Assembly: GCF_015245355.1 (NCBI RefSeq)
Contig: NZ_CP063311.1
Location: 4,161,817 to 4,225,816, forward strand
Length of the DNA stretch: 64,000 nucleotides
Direction: 5' to 3'
Source of the DNA: Anabaenopsis elenkinii CCIBt3563
GTDB taxonomy: Bacteria > Cyanobacteriota > Cyanobacteriia > Cyanobacteriales > Nostocaceae
The position numbers and the translations under genes were made by a program. Positions 47,304 through 57,052 of this stretch are shown piece after piece; within the stretch, counting starts at the first letter, position 1, and the number at the start of each line of letters is the position of its first letter. Below the pieces are notes generated by a model. The model was not told where the DNA came from. It saw only the letters and a program-made list of their open reading frames with translations, and did not search any database.

Positions 47304-48827
47304 ATGAAATTGCCTACCACACTTACTTCAGTGCCGGAAATCATAGACGACTTACCGAATATTTCTGGTTGGGAAACAGAAGTCTTCTCTGTAGTTAACC
47401 ATGATGCGCCTGTATTTTTACCCTCAACAAATATCCGCTTAGAGGATGTAAATGCAGTCTTTGCGATCGCCCTACATATGCACCAGCCAACCATACCAGC
47501 TGGACCCGATGGCGGATTAATCAGCAATCTGCAATATATGTTTGAACATTCTCACGAAGGGGACAACCATAACGCCGCAGCTTTTGCCTATTGTTACAGC
47601 CGTATGGGGGACATGATCCCCGAACTTGTCCATCAAGGTTGCAATCCCCGTGTGATGTTGGATTACTCTGGTAATCTTTTGTGGGGACTCAGACAAATGG
47701 GACGTAAGGATATTTTGGATAATCTCAAACGAATCACCTGCAATCCCACCTATCAACCTTATGTAGAATGGCTCGGGACAATGTGGGGTCATGCTGTCAT
47801 TCCTTCCACACCCATACCCGATATTAAATTGCATATCCTGGCATGGCAACATCACTTTGCTGCCATCTTTGGCTGGCCAGCATTAGCAAGAGTCAAAGGA
47901 TTTTCCCCCCCAGAAATGCACCTACCAAATCACCCGGATACTTTATTTGCATTTGTCAAAGCTCTCAAGGAATGTGGCTATCGTTGGTTACTTGTACAAG
48001 AACATTCTGTAGAAACAATTAGCGGTGAATCTATCACCCATAAGCACTTACCACATCGTCTGATAGCCCGCAATTCTCAAGGTGAAACAATTAGTATTAC
48101 AGCCCTGATTAAAACCCAAGGTTCAGATACCAAATTAGTGGCTCAGATGCAGCCTTACTATGAAGCCAAAACTTTAGCTAAACAACAAGTAGCAAATATC
48201 ATAATACCACCAATAGTCAGCCAAATTGGCGATGGTGAAAATGGTGGTGTGATGATGAATGAATTTCCTAGTGCTTTCAAACAAGCTTGGAAAGATATGG
48301 TAAATCAAGGAGGAGGTAAATCTGGGGTTGTTGGGGTCTGTGGTACAGAATACTTAGAATTATTAGCGGCCGCTGGTTGTCAAACCAAAGACTATCCCAC
48401 CTGTCAGCCACTAGGACAACATCAAATTTGGCAGCGAGTTTCACCTGAAAACTGCAAACCTGATGGCTGGCGTGGCGTAGCCATAGCTGTAGAAATTGCC
48501 ATTCAAGAATTAAAGCAAATCAATCCTAACTTTCACATGGATGGAGCCTCATGGACTAATCATATTAGTTGGGTAACAGGATATGAAAATGTGCTCTCAC
48601 CCATGCATAAATTAAGCAGTTTATTTCATCAAAAGGTTGAGAATATATTGCCCACTAATTCAGTGGAATACCGTCATCTCCTTTTACATAACCTTTTGCT
48701 ACAAACGAGCTGTTTTCGCTACTGGGGACAAGGTTCATGGACAGACTATGCGCGCAATATTTACCAAAGGGGAGAAAACTTGGTGCAAATGCTCTGTGAC
48801 TCTCATAATTCAACCGACTTGGTTTGA
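47304..48827 (+). CDS. Glycoside hydrolase family 57-like protein
   Basis: 507 residues. FAIALHMHQPTIPAG near residue 50 is the typical first strand and His motif of GH57-type barrels. Later blocks include ANHAIIPSTPIPD-like AVIPSTPIP, PPEMHLP, and GENGGVMMNEFPSAF, where acidic residues lie in family positions. GH57 enzymes act on alpha-glucans such as glycogen; the actual activity is not established. It follows the SDR by about 265 bases and may be independent. Confidence 0.8.
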   Translation: MKLPTTLTSVPEIIDDLPNISGWETEVFSVVNHDAPVFLPSTNIRLEDVNAVFAIALHMHQPTIPAGPDGGLISNLQYMFEHSHEGDNHNAAAFAYCYSRMGDMIPELVHQGCNPRVMLDYSGNLLWGLRQMGRKDILDNLKRITCNPTYQPYVEWLGTMWGHAVIPSTPIPDIKLHILAWQHHFAAIFGWPALARVKGFSPPEMHLPNHPDTLFAFVKALKECGYRWLLVQEHSVETISGESITHKHLPHRLIARNSQGETISITALIKTQGSDTKLVAQMQPYYEAKTLAKQQVANIIIPPIVSQIGDGENGGVMMNEFPSAFKQAWKDMVNQGGGKSGVVGVCGTEYLELLAAAGCQTKDYPTCQPLGQHQIWQRVSPENCKPDGWRGVAIAVEIAIQELKQINPNFHMDGASWTNHISWVTGYENVLSPMHKLSSLFHQKVENILPTNSVEYRHLLLHNLLLQTSCFRYWGQGSWTDYARNIYQRGENLVQMLCDSHNSTDLV

Positions 48828-49371
48828 CACTCCCGTTGTGTAAAGCCTACCGTTAATTTCATGTGGTTAAGGTAGACAAAGGCGGGTATCACTTGTACTG
48901 ACTTTGTGGAAGTATACCCACCACACAAGAGTTTTACAAGGATTTGAAGTAATTTAATTTTTTGTGTGTACACCGCAGCTCTTTCAAGGATGCAAGATAT
49001 TAACCCGGAATATTTAAACAATGAACAGTTTATGAAATTTCAGGTAAGATAACATCCTGAGCCAGTAGCTCAAGCCAAGTATAAACATAAGTCCATCAAA
49101 TCTCACTCTGCTAGATATTTATTCCCCCAAACTCGGAACAATTTCAGCAAGCGGACAATCTGACTATCAGCCAGGATCAGTAAATGCACACAGTTCAACA
49201 AAACTATCCACCACTCCCTAGCCTTCATCATCCCTTAAGGGTAACTAGAAACAAAACACTAGTTTCCTGTTCCCATCAGTTTGAGTTACCCATAGATGCT
49301 TTTGATCCCCATCCCGATAGAATGGTTAAACATAACCTCAAAACTTTCCAACGCTTTTGACTGCCACACCC
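48828..49371. other. Intergenic, no gene seen
   Basis: 544 bases between the GH57-like gene and the permease. A 20-codon ATG frame at 48990 has no family or ribosome site to support it. Otherwise nothing is visible. Confidence 0.45.
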
Positions 49372-50424
49372 ATGAATCAACTGAACAATGGTTTCACTAT
49401 ATTTCTGAGTTTGCTAGTCGAGGCGATGCCGTTTTTGCTGTTTGGAGTTTTATTCTCCAGTATGCTGCTGATTTTTATCGATGAGCGGCAATTAGTAGCC
49501 AGAATGCCTAAAAATCCTGTACTGGGTGCTTTAGCAGGTAGTCTCATCGGTTTTATGTTTCCCGTATGTGAGTGCGGTAATGTCCCCGTAGCTCGGCGGT
49601 TGCTGATGCAAGGAGTACCCACACCCGTGGCTATTGGTTTTTTGCTAGCAGCACCAACGATCAACCCTATTGTGATTTGGGCAACTTGGCTAGCCTTTCG
49701 AGACCAGCCAGAAATAGTAGTTTTACGAGTGGTATTTTCTCTATTAATTGCCGTAATTATTGGCCTGGTTTTCAGTTTCCAAAAAGATATCAATCCCCTT
49801 GTTCAGCCAGCGATCGCTCGTTATCTCAAATTTAACCCACCCCAGCATTCAGAAACTAAACTCCCAGATGGAGGTGACGCAAAACCAAGCAGAGTAACCA
49901 CTACATTCAAATCTGGGACTTATATTTTAGGAGGAAAAGCAGGACTGACCATAAGGTTAGATCCTAACTTATTACAGTCTACTAACCCAGCTCAGGTGAG
50001 TTCTGGTAAATCTGTGATGGATAAACTAGGCCTGGTTTTGGATAATGTCATCCAAGAATTGCGAGAACTAGGCGGCGTGATGGTTTTAGGTAGCGCGATC
50101 GCCGCTTCTGTGCAAGTATTTGCTCCCCGTGAATTAATCCTCAGCCTCGGTGCAGGACACGTTAGCTCAATTGTCGTCATGCTGATATTAGCGGCAGTTG
50201 TATCCATCTGTTCCACCGTGGATTCATTTTTCGCTCTGTCTTTTGCTTCGGCTTTTAGTAGTGGTTCCTTATTGGCATTTTTGGTGTTTGGCCCTATGGT
50301 TGACATTAAAAGTGTGGGATTAATGCTAACTGTTTTTAATCCCAAAACTATATTCTACTTATTTGCTTTAGCGGCACAATTGACATTTGTGTTCACCCTG
50401 TTCATCAACTTATATGTGCTTTAA
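49372..50424 (+). CDS. DUF318/COG0701 permease (YcgR/ArsP-like)
   Basis: About 350 residues from ATG at 49372 (a TTG five codons earlier is less likely). Roughly eight membrane helices in two halves are split by a cytoplasmic loop of about 65 residues (about 145-210). The signature FPVCECGNVPVARRLL with the paired cysteines, then GFLLAAPTINPIV, is diagnostic. In many bacteria this permease is encoded directly beside a DUF1980 protein, as here. Relatives ArsP and others export metalloid compounds; the substrate here is unknown. Confidence 0.88.
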   Translation: MNQLNNGFTIFLSLLVEAMPFLLFGVLFSSMLLIFIDERQLVARMPKNPVLGALAGSLIGFMFPVCECGNVPVARRLLMQGVPTPVAIGFLLAAPTINPIVIWATWLAFRDQPEIVVLRVVFSLLIAVIIGLVFSFQKDINPLVQPAIARYLKFNPPQHSETKLPDGGDAKPSRVTTTFKSGTYILGGKAGLTIRLDPNLLQSTNPAQVSSGKSVMDKLGLVLDNVIQELRELGGVMVLGSAIAASVQVFAPRELILSLGAGHVSSIVVMLILAAVVSICSTVDSFFALSFASAFSSGSLLAFLVFGPMVDIKSVGLMLTVFNPKTIFYLFALAAQLTFVFTLFINLYVL

Positions 50425-50492
50425 ACCTTGTGCTTGACTTAGTCGTCAGCAAGCTTGTTTACTCGGCTGCACTGACTCATCAATGCTGAAAA

Positions 50493-51260
50493 ATGCCTAA
50501 AAAAACCAAAATTCCTCTGCAAAATATCTTATTCCCCTGGCTAGATGCGTTGGCGATCACCAGTTGGGGTATTTTGATGCTGCAATACTGGCTATCAGGT
50601 AAATTGTACTTGTTAATTCACCCCAATTTCTTTGGTTTAGTAATTGGTTGTGGTATCGCCTTGCTGCTCCTTGGTTTTTTAAAGATGCGAGACATTTGGC
50701 GAAAACGCCGCATGGCTAATACATCTAACATTCAGCACATGAACTTATTTCCCCCTGGTGCTGGTAGTGCTTTATTATTAACAGTTGCGATTTTGGGTTT
50801 AATGATTACACCCCGGGTTTTTGCGAGCGACACCGCCATTCAGCTGGGTGTGACTGATTTACTATCCACCGGGCGAGTTCAACCCCAGTCCTTTCGCCCT
50901 TCTATTCGCCCAGAAGATCGCTCGCTTGTGGATTGGGCCCGGACACTTAACGTTTACCCAGAACCAGATTCATATACAGGTCAAAAAGCCAAAGTTCAAG
51001 GATTTGTCGTTCATCCACCTGACATAGGAGAAAACTATATTTTTCTGGCGCGATTTGTAATTACTTGTTGTGCAGCAGATGCCTATCCTGTAGGATTGGC
51101 AGTCAAACTACCAGAAAATCAAGAGCGCTATCCCCCTGACACTTGGCTGGAAGTAGAAGGACAAATGATCACAGAAACTCTCGCTGGTAAACGTAACCTA
51201 ACTATTGCTGCTACTTCCATTCAAGAAATTCCCCAACCTCGGAATCCTTATAGTTATTAA
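50493..51260 (+). CDS. DUF1980/TIGR03943 family permease partner
   Basis: 255 residues: two or three N-terminal membrane helices (about 15-110), then a soluble domain. The family motif is RFVITCCAADAYPVGLAV with adjacent cysteines near residue 190; KAKVQGFVVHPPDI precedes it. It is known only as the partner of the COG0701 permease, probably forming a complex. The two genes are 68 bases apart, and the third gene follows after 17 bases. Confidence 0.9.
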   Translation: MPKKTKIPLQNILFPWLDALAITSWGILMLQYWLSGKLYLLIHPNFFGLVIGCGIALLLLGFLKMRDIWRKRRMANTSNIQHMNLFPPGAGSALLLTVAILGLMITPRVFASDTAIQLGVTDLLSTGRVQPQSFRPSIRPEDRSLVDWARTLNVYPEPDSYTGQKAKVQGFVVHPPDIGENYIFLARFVITCCAADAYPVGLAVKLPENQERYPPDTWLEVEGQMITETLAGKRNLTIAATSIQEIPQPRNPYSY

Positions 51261-51277
51261 TACTTAATCACTGAAAA

Positions 51278-52771
51278 ATGGCTACATCCAAGACATTGAT
51301 CCAACCACTAGATCGCGTGGCGATCGCAATGATGCTGCTACTGAGTCTCCTGATTGGATTCATGATACTTAAAGGTGATGTGGTGTCAGCTAGTGTCCGG
51401 GAATTTAGTTGGCAAAATCGACAAATTGGAGCGGATGATATTGCCTTCAGTCTCAACTTTAGCCGACCTATGGATGTTGAAAGCGTCGAGGAAAACTTGA
51501 GAATTGAACCCCCCCTAGCAGGTAAAATTAGTTGGGCAGGTCGGCGCATGGTTTATACACTCATGACACCCGCACCCTATGGGACAAATTATCAAGTGCG
51601 ATTGCAGGATGCCAGAGATCGGTTTACTATACAAGACGGTAAAAATAGCCTCATCCAGCCCTTTGTCGGTAACTTTAGATCCCGCGATCGCGTGATTATT
51701 TACATAGGAGCTGATGTAGAAAATCAAGGTCAGTTAGTTCTTTACAACTTAACCCAAGAGAAAAAAAACATACTTACCCCCAAAGACCTGATTGTGATGG
51801 ACTTTAAGCCATTTCCAGATGGGGAAAAAATTGTATTTTCGGCTCGCACCAAGAATAACCAAGACCTACTTTCGGCTCAGTTATATACTGTATCCACAGG
51901 TATTTCCGCACAACCTGAAACACCAGCAAAACCACCAGGTAGAATAGACCTGCTCTTAGACAATAAGCAATATCAAAACCTCAAATTTGACTTATCGCCA
52001 GATGGCAAAACAATTGTGGTTCAACGCGGGAACAAAAATAATCCCAGCGATTTTGGGTTATGGTTTATGCCCAGCACTAGCAATACTAGGCAAAGACCCA
52101 CTCCCCAACCTCTCAAAACTGAACCAGGGGGAGACTTTATGATCACTCCTGATAGTCAAGCCGTCGCAGTTGCCCAAGGTCAAGGCGCGGCAATTTTACC
52201 TATCCAAAATGATGCCAGCAAACCTCTGGACTACCTGCCACAGTTTGGGTTGGTGCGGTCTTTTTCCAAAGATGGTTCTCAAGCGGCAATGGTAAAATTC
52301 AATACAGACTATACAAGAGACTTATTTTTGGTAACCAATCAAGGCATTCAGAAACCCTTGTTAAAAACCACAGGTTCTATTCACAACTGCCAATTTGACC
52401 CAGCTTCACCAACTCTCTATTGCTTGCTGACACAGCTCGTATCTGATGAAGAATATATAGAACAGCCTTATGTAGTCGCAATTGACCTGACAACCGGGGG
52501 AAAAAAACCACTATTATTACTACCCACCGAACAGCGAAACGTGCAAATGAGTTTAGCACCGGATGGGTTAGCCTTGCTCTTTGATCAAGTCACACCACAA
52601 ACAAATCCTATGCCATTATCTGCAAATGTACTCAAGACACAAGATGGAGAAGCCATAGCTACTAGCAGCCTGTGGTTAATGCCGTTGTTACCCATTGATA
52701 AGACCTCACAAACCACAATCAAACCAGAAAAATTACCTTTAGTAGGATTTCATCCCCGTTGGCTACCTTAA
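51278..52771 (+). CDS. Membrane-anchored Ig-like plus beta-propeller protein
   Basis: 497 residues. One N-terminal anchor helix (VAIAMMLLLSLLIGFMIL) is followed by a Big_5-type Ig-like domain (about 38-115; FSLNFSRPMDVESVEENLRI, YTLMTPAPYGTNYQV). From about 130 onwards there are TolB-like propeller blades: FKPFPDGEKIVFSA, LSPDGKTIVVQRG, ITPDSQAVAVAQG, LAPDGLALLFDQV. It probably sits outside the plasma membrane facing the periplasm and binds a partner. It is 17 bases from the DUF1980 gene, so it belongs to the same unit. Confidence 0.75.
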   Translation: MATSKTLIQPLDRVAIAMMLLLSLLIGFMILKGDVVSASVREFSWQNRQIGADDIAFSLNFSRPMDVESVEENLRIEPPLAGKISWAGRRMVYTLMTPAPYGTNYQVRLQDARDRFTIQDGKNSLIQPFVGNFRSRDRVIIYIGADVENQGQLVLYNLTQEKKNILTPKDLIVMDFKPFPDGEKIVFSARTKNNQDLLSAQLYTVSTGISAQPETPAKPPGRIDLLLDNKQYQNLKFDLSPDGKTIVVQRGNKNNPSDFGLWFMPSTSNTRQRPTPQPLKTEPGGDFMITPDSQAVAVAQGQGAAILPIQNDASKPLDYLPQFGLVRSFSKDGSQAAMVKFNTDYTRDLFLVTNQGIQKPLLKTTGSIHNCQFDPASPTLYCLLTQLVSDEEYIEQPYVVAIDLTTGGKKPLLLLPTEQRNVQMSLAPDGLALLFDQVTPQTNPMPLSANVLKTQDGEAIATSSLWLMPLLPIDKTSQTTIKPEKLPLVGFHPRWLP

Positions 52772-53089
52772 TATATCAAATCAAAGAAATACATAAATAT
52801 TGACAAAAGTCAAGTAAATCAAAATCATTTCTCAAAATCTGTTATCAACCCTGTATATTGGTAGTATTGACACTAAAATTTGCCTTGAATCTGATAGCTT
52901 TTGTAGCCTAGCCATAGGTAATATTTTCCTCATCCTGCCCTGATAGCTGGCGTGGTTTAGCCATAGGAACCCTAACCCTGAAGTACTCCATGGAATCCCT
53001 CAAGTTTGACATTCGCGAAACCTATAGCTGGCTTGGCCTAGCCATAGAAGCGAACCAATCCATTTTATTCAATTGTACCTCCTGACAAT
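52772..53089. other. Intergenic with a threefold repeat
   Basis: 318 bases. Three hairpin-forming repeat copies occupy it (next entry). The final CCTCC just before the ATG at 53090 is the wrong strand for a ribosome site, so the start of the next gene is weakly supported by context only. Confidence 0.5.
52891..53047. repeat. Three copies of a 27-bp hairpin repeat
   Basis: Copies at 52891-52918, 52940-52967 and 53021-53047 share GATAGCTGGCGTGG-TTAGCCATAGG with small changes. Each can fold back (CTATAGCTGG against TAGCCATAG). Spacing is irregular (49 and 81 bases), so it is a dispersed repeat rather than a CRISPR. Confidence 0.8.
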
Positions 53090-54520
53090 ATGGCAAATAC
53101 ACAATTGCATATCCTCACACCTGCGGTAGAAGCAAAGCCAGAAGTACACAATCCTGACTCCCAGACCAGTAAAAACCCGTCAAACTGGGTGGATATGTCT
53201 AAAAGTCAACAAGAAATAATTGTCGATAGTGAAAATGTGGAGAAGTTGCATGTAATCTCTCTAGAGACATTGAATGAAAAATTACGAGCAGCAAATAATG
53301 ACTTGTATCAGCAAATAGAACATCTCAAAGATCAGCTGGCCGAATCACAGAAGGCTTTACAGTGGCAGAAAAGGCGTTCTAGTGTCGCTGAGTCAATGCT
53401 CAACCAAAACACCCAAGAACTGGCCGCAGCCCAACAACAAATTCAATCTCTATTCCAAGAGTTAGAAACAGCCGTACAAACTATTCAACGCCAGCAAAAC
53501 TATATTGAAACTTATCAAGCAGAATTACACATTAGCCAACAGCGCCTGGCTAAGTTGGAGCGAGAATGTGCGCTGCTGCAAACTAACTATAACGAACAGT
53601 CCCAACAGGTATTCCAGTCAGAAAATGCTTGTCGAGAGCTACGTAGTCGGCTCATGCGACAACAACGCCAGACCCTGCAATTCAAAGCCGCTCTGGAAAA
53701 ATGCCTAGAGAAGCCCGGAGTCAATGATTCCTCAGACCATACACCCAACCACCAAACGAGATTTTCCCGCAAGGCTCGGTCTTTGTTACCTAATCTCCAG
53801 CCTATTCAACCCTGGTCAGCAGAATCAGAATCTTTTACCGACCAATTTGGTTCTGGTGGAAATCAATCTATAGACCCCTGTACCACTACATCAGCCTCAC
53901 CTCCATCTAGGAGTGATAATTCTCCACCAATTCAGCAAGACACCGCCACTCCCTCTCTAGAAGAACCGTTACCCACACCAGCTGCTTCACTTGAAGACTC
54001 TCCCACTACATCGGAAAGTGTTTCATCTGTAGACTCATCAAAGTTAGATAATCAATTGGAGAGTCTCATCCAATTGTTTTTTACCGGCGGTTCCCCATCC
54101 ACCTCACCACCCCCTGCTGAAATTCATCTAGACAGCAATCAAACTGTAGCATCTAAGGGGGAGAGTCTTGGAACGACTGGAGAAAATGATCGCTCCGAGC
54201 TCCCCCCAAAGGAAAATCGACAATTGGAAATACCTCCAACACCAGAACATTCTCCAGATTCCTACACTTTGCCTGATAGCTCCCCTAGCCAACCTATAGA
54301 ATGGGAACAATATTTGTTAGAAAACTCACGATTTTATCAAACTGATTCTACCTCCGATAATTTCACGGAGGAGGTAAACCAGAGGAAATCACCTATGGCG
54401 AGCCGACAGGAGCTATCACCGGTAGTTTCTCCCCCGGGGTCTCCAAAGGGGCGTAGGTCTTTATCCTCAATAGAACTACCTAATTTTCGCCCGGAACATA
54501 AAAATAATCACCATCATTGA
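53090..54520 (+). CDS. Coiled-coil protein with disordered tail
   Basis: 476 residues. Residues 55-205 form long coiled coils (LNEKLRAANNDLYQQIEHL, AAAQQQIQSLFQELETAV, QNYIETYQAELHISQQRL). From about 215 the chain is Ser/Pro/Thr-rich and disordered, ending in a His-rich tail (KNNHHH). No enzyme motif or signal peptide is visible. I do not recognise a named family. Low-complexity codons may vary quickly between strains. Confidence 0.65.
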   Translation: MANTQLHILTPAVEAKPEVHNPDSQTSKNPSNWVDMSKSQQEIIVDSENVEKLHVISLETLNEKLRAANNDLYQQIEHLKDQLAESQKALQWQKRRSSVAESMLNQNTQELAAAQQQIQSLFQELETAVQTIQRQQNYIETYQAELHISQQRLAKLERECALLQTNYNEQSQQVFQSENACRELRSRLMRQQRQTLQFKAALEKCLEKPGVNDSSDHTPNHQTRFSRKARSLLPNLQPIQPWSAESESFTDQFGSGGNQSIDPCTTTSASPPSRSDNSPPIQQDTATPSLEEPLPTPAASLEDSPTTSESVSSVDSSKLDNQLESLIQLFFTGGSPSTSPPPAEIHLDSNQTVASKGESLGTTGENDRSELPPKENRQLEIPPTPEHSPDSYTLPDSSPSQPIEWEQYLLENSRFYQTDSTSDNFTEEVNQRKSPMASRQELSPVVSPPGSPKGRRSLSSIELPNFRPEHKNNHHH

Positions 54521-54600
54521 TACTTAAGATTTCCCAGTTTCAAAAGCCCCCTACCTCCTGCTCCCTTCCCCTGTCGGTTTCCATGGCTTTGCTGTTGAAG

Positions 54601-56718
54601 CTACATAATGTTTGCTTCTGATTTGGGAATAATGCCCTCTGAATTATCGACTGTTACTTGATTTTGTGTTCCCGTTTTACCAGCAGCAATGGCGTAGTTA
54701 ATCACTAACAGCCGGAACCACAATGCAGGATAGCGTGATTCCAGCCAAGATTGACTTTGCAGCAAGAACTGCGGTAACCACCTACTCAGTAAAGCACTAA
54801 CTAAGGAATGAACACTAAAATTAAAATAATTACCCACCCACCGGACTAGATCCCTCAATCCAGCTAGTTCCCAAATCCATAACAGTAGGGCTGGATTTTT
54901 GCGAGCTGCTTTGAGTGCTAAGTGGTTGAAAGTCCACCAATCACATTTATCTTTGATGAAATTATCTGCTATCTGTGGTGGTTCATCTGCTAACAGCCCA
55001 AAGAAGGTGTTCAGCATGGAGTTAATCCGTTGGGGGGGCAAAAATTTACCCGTGGGAACCATCATTCCCTTAGAAAATAGCCACGTTATAGCAACATTAC
55101 TTTGGTAGGCGCGAATTCTGTTTAAATGGCGGAAACTGAGCAAGTCATACTTGAGGGCTGTATCTAACAGTGTGGTTAAACGATTTAAGTTGCGAATTAA
55201 GGAACCAAAACCCGTGAACACCAGAGGAGACTGGAGGGATGCGGCATCACCAATAGCAACTAATCGATCAAAGGCAATGGTGCGATCGCTGCTTCCTATA
55301 CTAAAATGTCCCGGTATATATCCAAATGTCGGCTTTTTCCACTCTAGTTTATCTAGGTCACAGCGGCGATACTCTGGCAAGATGCTGAAAAAGTCTTCAT
55401 ACATTTCCAGCAAGGAACCAGGGTTAGATTCATTGACTTCATGGTAATGAAATAAATAAATTGTCAATTCGTCGCCCAATCCCGGAAATAATTCCCAGAT
55501 TAACTGCCTTCCCCTAGAAATATCTCCATGGCTGTAAAGCACATCGCCATATTGGGAATCCCAAACCCCTGGGTCAAATCCCCCGGAAATTACCGCTCCC
55601 ACCGTCGGGCATACGCTGTCAAAAGCACGACCACCATTTAATTGCCAAGCTATGGGGGAGGCTGTGCCCATGGCATCAATTAATAATCGCCCCGTGAGTT
55701 GCTGCTGATGTTGATTCCGTAAATCCTTGACTGTAATCACAACTTGTGTTTGGTCAATATCAGCACGTATGAACTCTGTTTCATCCCAAATTGCACCGCC
55801 TGCATCTCGCAACTTTTCTCCGCATATCCGCAGTAATTTATCAGAGTCTAGAGCTATATTCAATACCTTAGGTGTATGTAAGATAGGCGATCGCAATTTT
55901 GGGGGATTATTGCCATCAAAAAATTTATTGAATCCGTCTTTGTATTCCCGCACAATTAAAGTTTCTAACTCAGCCGGCGTTAGCAAACCCAAATGAATTA
56001 AGCTCTCAAGTTCATCACGAGAAATATTCCATTCTCGATTCATCCGCCCAAAAGGTAACCGTTCCACCAGCAATACCTTATACCCTAATTTGGCCATGAC
56101 AGCAGCATGAATTACCCCTAATGCGCCGCCGATGTAGATTAAGTCATAGATAGGGGACGAAGACGATCTTACTCCCTGCAGCTCTGGCAATCCGCTAAAA
56201 ACTACCTGTCGGGGTTTTTGAGGATTACGTACTCCTTCCCGCCATCTTTGCTCCCACCAATAGGCACGATTGAGATCATATTCGCCATTGGGCATACGCT
56301 GAAAATATTTAACTGTCAGGGGGTAAGAGCTGGCTAGTGCCTGAAAAATCGAGGTTTTACCATCAATATGAGGAAGTTCAGGATATTTATGGGGAAATTT
56401 TTCCCGAATTTGATTAGTCAGACTTTGCAAAATTTCTTTTTGTGCGATTGCAACTCCATAGGGCGGCTGATTTTCCCAGCGAAACACTTTCAGATAAGTA
56501 GTTCGCTGTACTGACCAGATAAATACAGAAAGTTCCGCCGGTATTTTTTGCAGATCTTCCCCTGGTGGATTTTTATTGATTGTCGGTATTTTCCAGCGGA
56601 AACCATCAGGGGTAAGCAATTTTTCCCCACAACCTGGCTCAAAATCACTGTGCAACCAACTTAGTACAAGGCTGCTATCGGGTGTGGGAATTTCTAAATA
56701 AAGTATTTCTGTGATCAT
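54601..56718 (-). CDS. cruA: CruA-type lycopene cyclase / FAD oxidoreductase
   Basis: 705 residues. A 175-residue N-terminal extension precedes a FAD-binding Rossmann start IYIGGALGVIHAAVMAKLGY and the highly conserved block PFGRMNREWNISRDELESL, which is shared by CruA/CruP lycopene cyclases. Later blocks are LLIDAMGTASPIAWQ and IGDAASLQSPLVFTGFGSLI (second FAD motif). CruA cyclises lycopene to gamma/beta-carotene; CruP is a paralogue with a debated role. I favour CruA because of the extension and the MNREW block, but function was not tested. Confidence 0.78.
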   Translation of the reverse strand: MITEILYLEIPTPDSSLVLSWLHSDFEPGCGEKLLTPDGFRWKIPTINKNPPGEDLQKIPAELSVFIWSVQRTTYLKVFRWENQPPYGVAIAQKEILQSLTNQIREKFPHKYPELPHIDGKTSIFQALASSYPLTVKYFQRMPNGEYDLNRAYWWEQRWREGVRNPQKPRQVVFSGLPELQGVRSSSSPIYDLIYIGGALGVIHAAVMAKLGYKVLLVERLPFGRMNREWNISRDELESLIHLGLLTPAELETLIVREYKDGFNKFFDGNNPPKLRSPILHTPKVLNIALDSDKLLRICGEKLRDAGGAIWDETEFIRADIDQTQVVITVKDLRNQHQQQLTGRLLIDAMGTASPIAWQLNGGRAFDSVCPTVGAVISGGFDPGVWDSQYGDVLYSHGDISRGRQLIWELFPGLGDELTIYLFHYHEVNESNPGSLLEMYEDFFSILPEYRRCDLDKLEWKKPTFGYIPGHFSIGSSDRTIAFDRLVAIGDAASLQSPLVFTGFGSLIRNLNRLTTLLDTALKYDLLSFRHLNRIRAYQSNVAITWLFSKGMMVPTGKFLPPQRINSMLNTFFGLLADEPPQIADNFIKDKCDWWTFNHLALKAARKNPALLLWIWELAGLRDLVRWVGNYFNFSVHSLVSALLSRWLPQFLLQSQSWLESRYPALWFRLLVINYAIAAGKTGTQNQVTVDNSEGIIPKSEANIM

Positions 56719-56737
56719 TGTTTGTTGACATCTGGTG

Positions 56738-56774
56738 TTGACTTCTTCCCCGGTTGAAACCCAGGGGATTCTAA
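56738..56774 (+). mobile_element. IS200/IS605-type end hairpin (copy 1)
   Basis: TTGACTTCTTCCCCGGTT, then a few bases, then CCCAGGGGATTCTAAG. It matches the sequence at 61570-61607 and resembles right ends of TnpB-bearing elements. Here it precedes a TnpB 3' fragment. Confidence 0.5.
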
Positions 56775-56779
56775 GCAGA

Positions 56780-57040
56780 TTAGCTATTGCAGTAGGACTA
56801 CATTACACAAGCCAAAAATGTAGTAATTGTGGTCGGATTGTAAAAAAATCCCTATCAACTCGCTCCCATGTTTGTGTTTGTGGATGCGAATTATATAGAG
56901 ATACAAATGCAGTAACTAATATTTTAAATCTTGCAAGACTTGCTAGGGATGGGCAGTCCCAAAGTAATGAGCTCTGGAGTCGCAACCTCCACCAACTCAG
57001 CAAGTTACGACGTAGATTACCCCAATCCCAGTACCTTTAG
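56780..57040 (+). pseudogene. TnpB (IS200/IS605) C-terminal fragment
   Basis: About 85 residues of the TnpB end: HYTSQKCSNCGRIVKKSLS, CVCGCELYRDTNAVTNILN. These are the CxxC...CxC zinc-ribbon and the last catalytic Asp (in YRDTNAV). The RuvC core and start are missing, so it cannot act as a nuclease. The frame is open upstream to 56735 and ends properly with TAG. It lies between cruA and cimA without disturbing either. Confidence 0.85.
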
Positions 57041-57052
57041 GTTAACGGAGTG

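Noticed and set aside
48990..49052. 20-codon ATG frame after the GH57-like gene
   Set aside because: Too short, no clear ribosome site, no hydrophobic or conserved pattern.
52891..53047. Possible CRISPR array
   Set aside because: Only three imperfect copies with spacers of about 21 and 53 bases, and no cas genes nearby.
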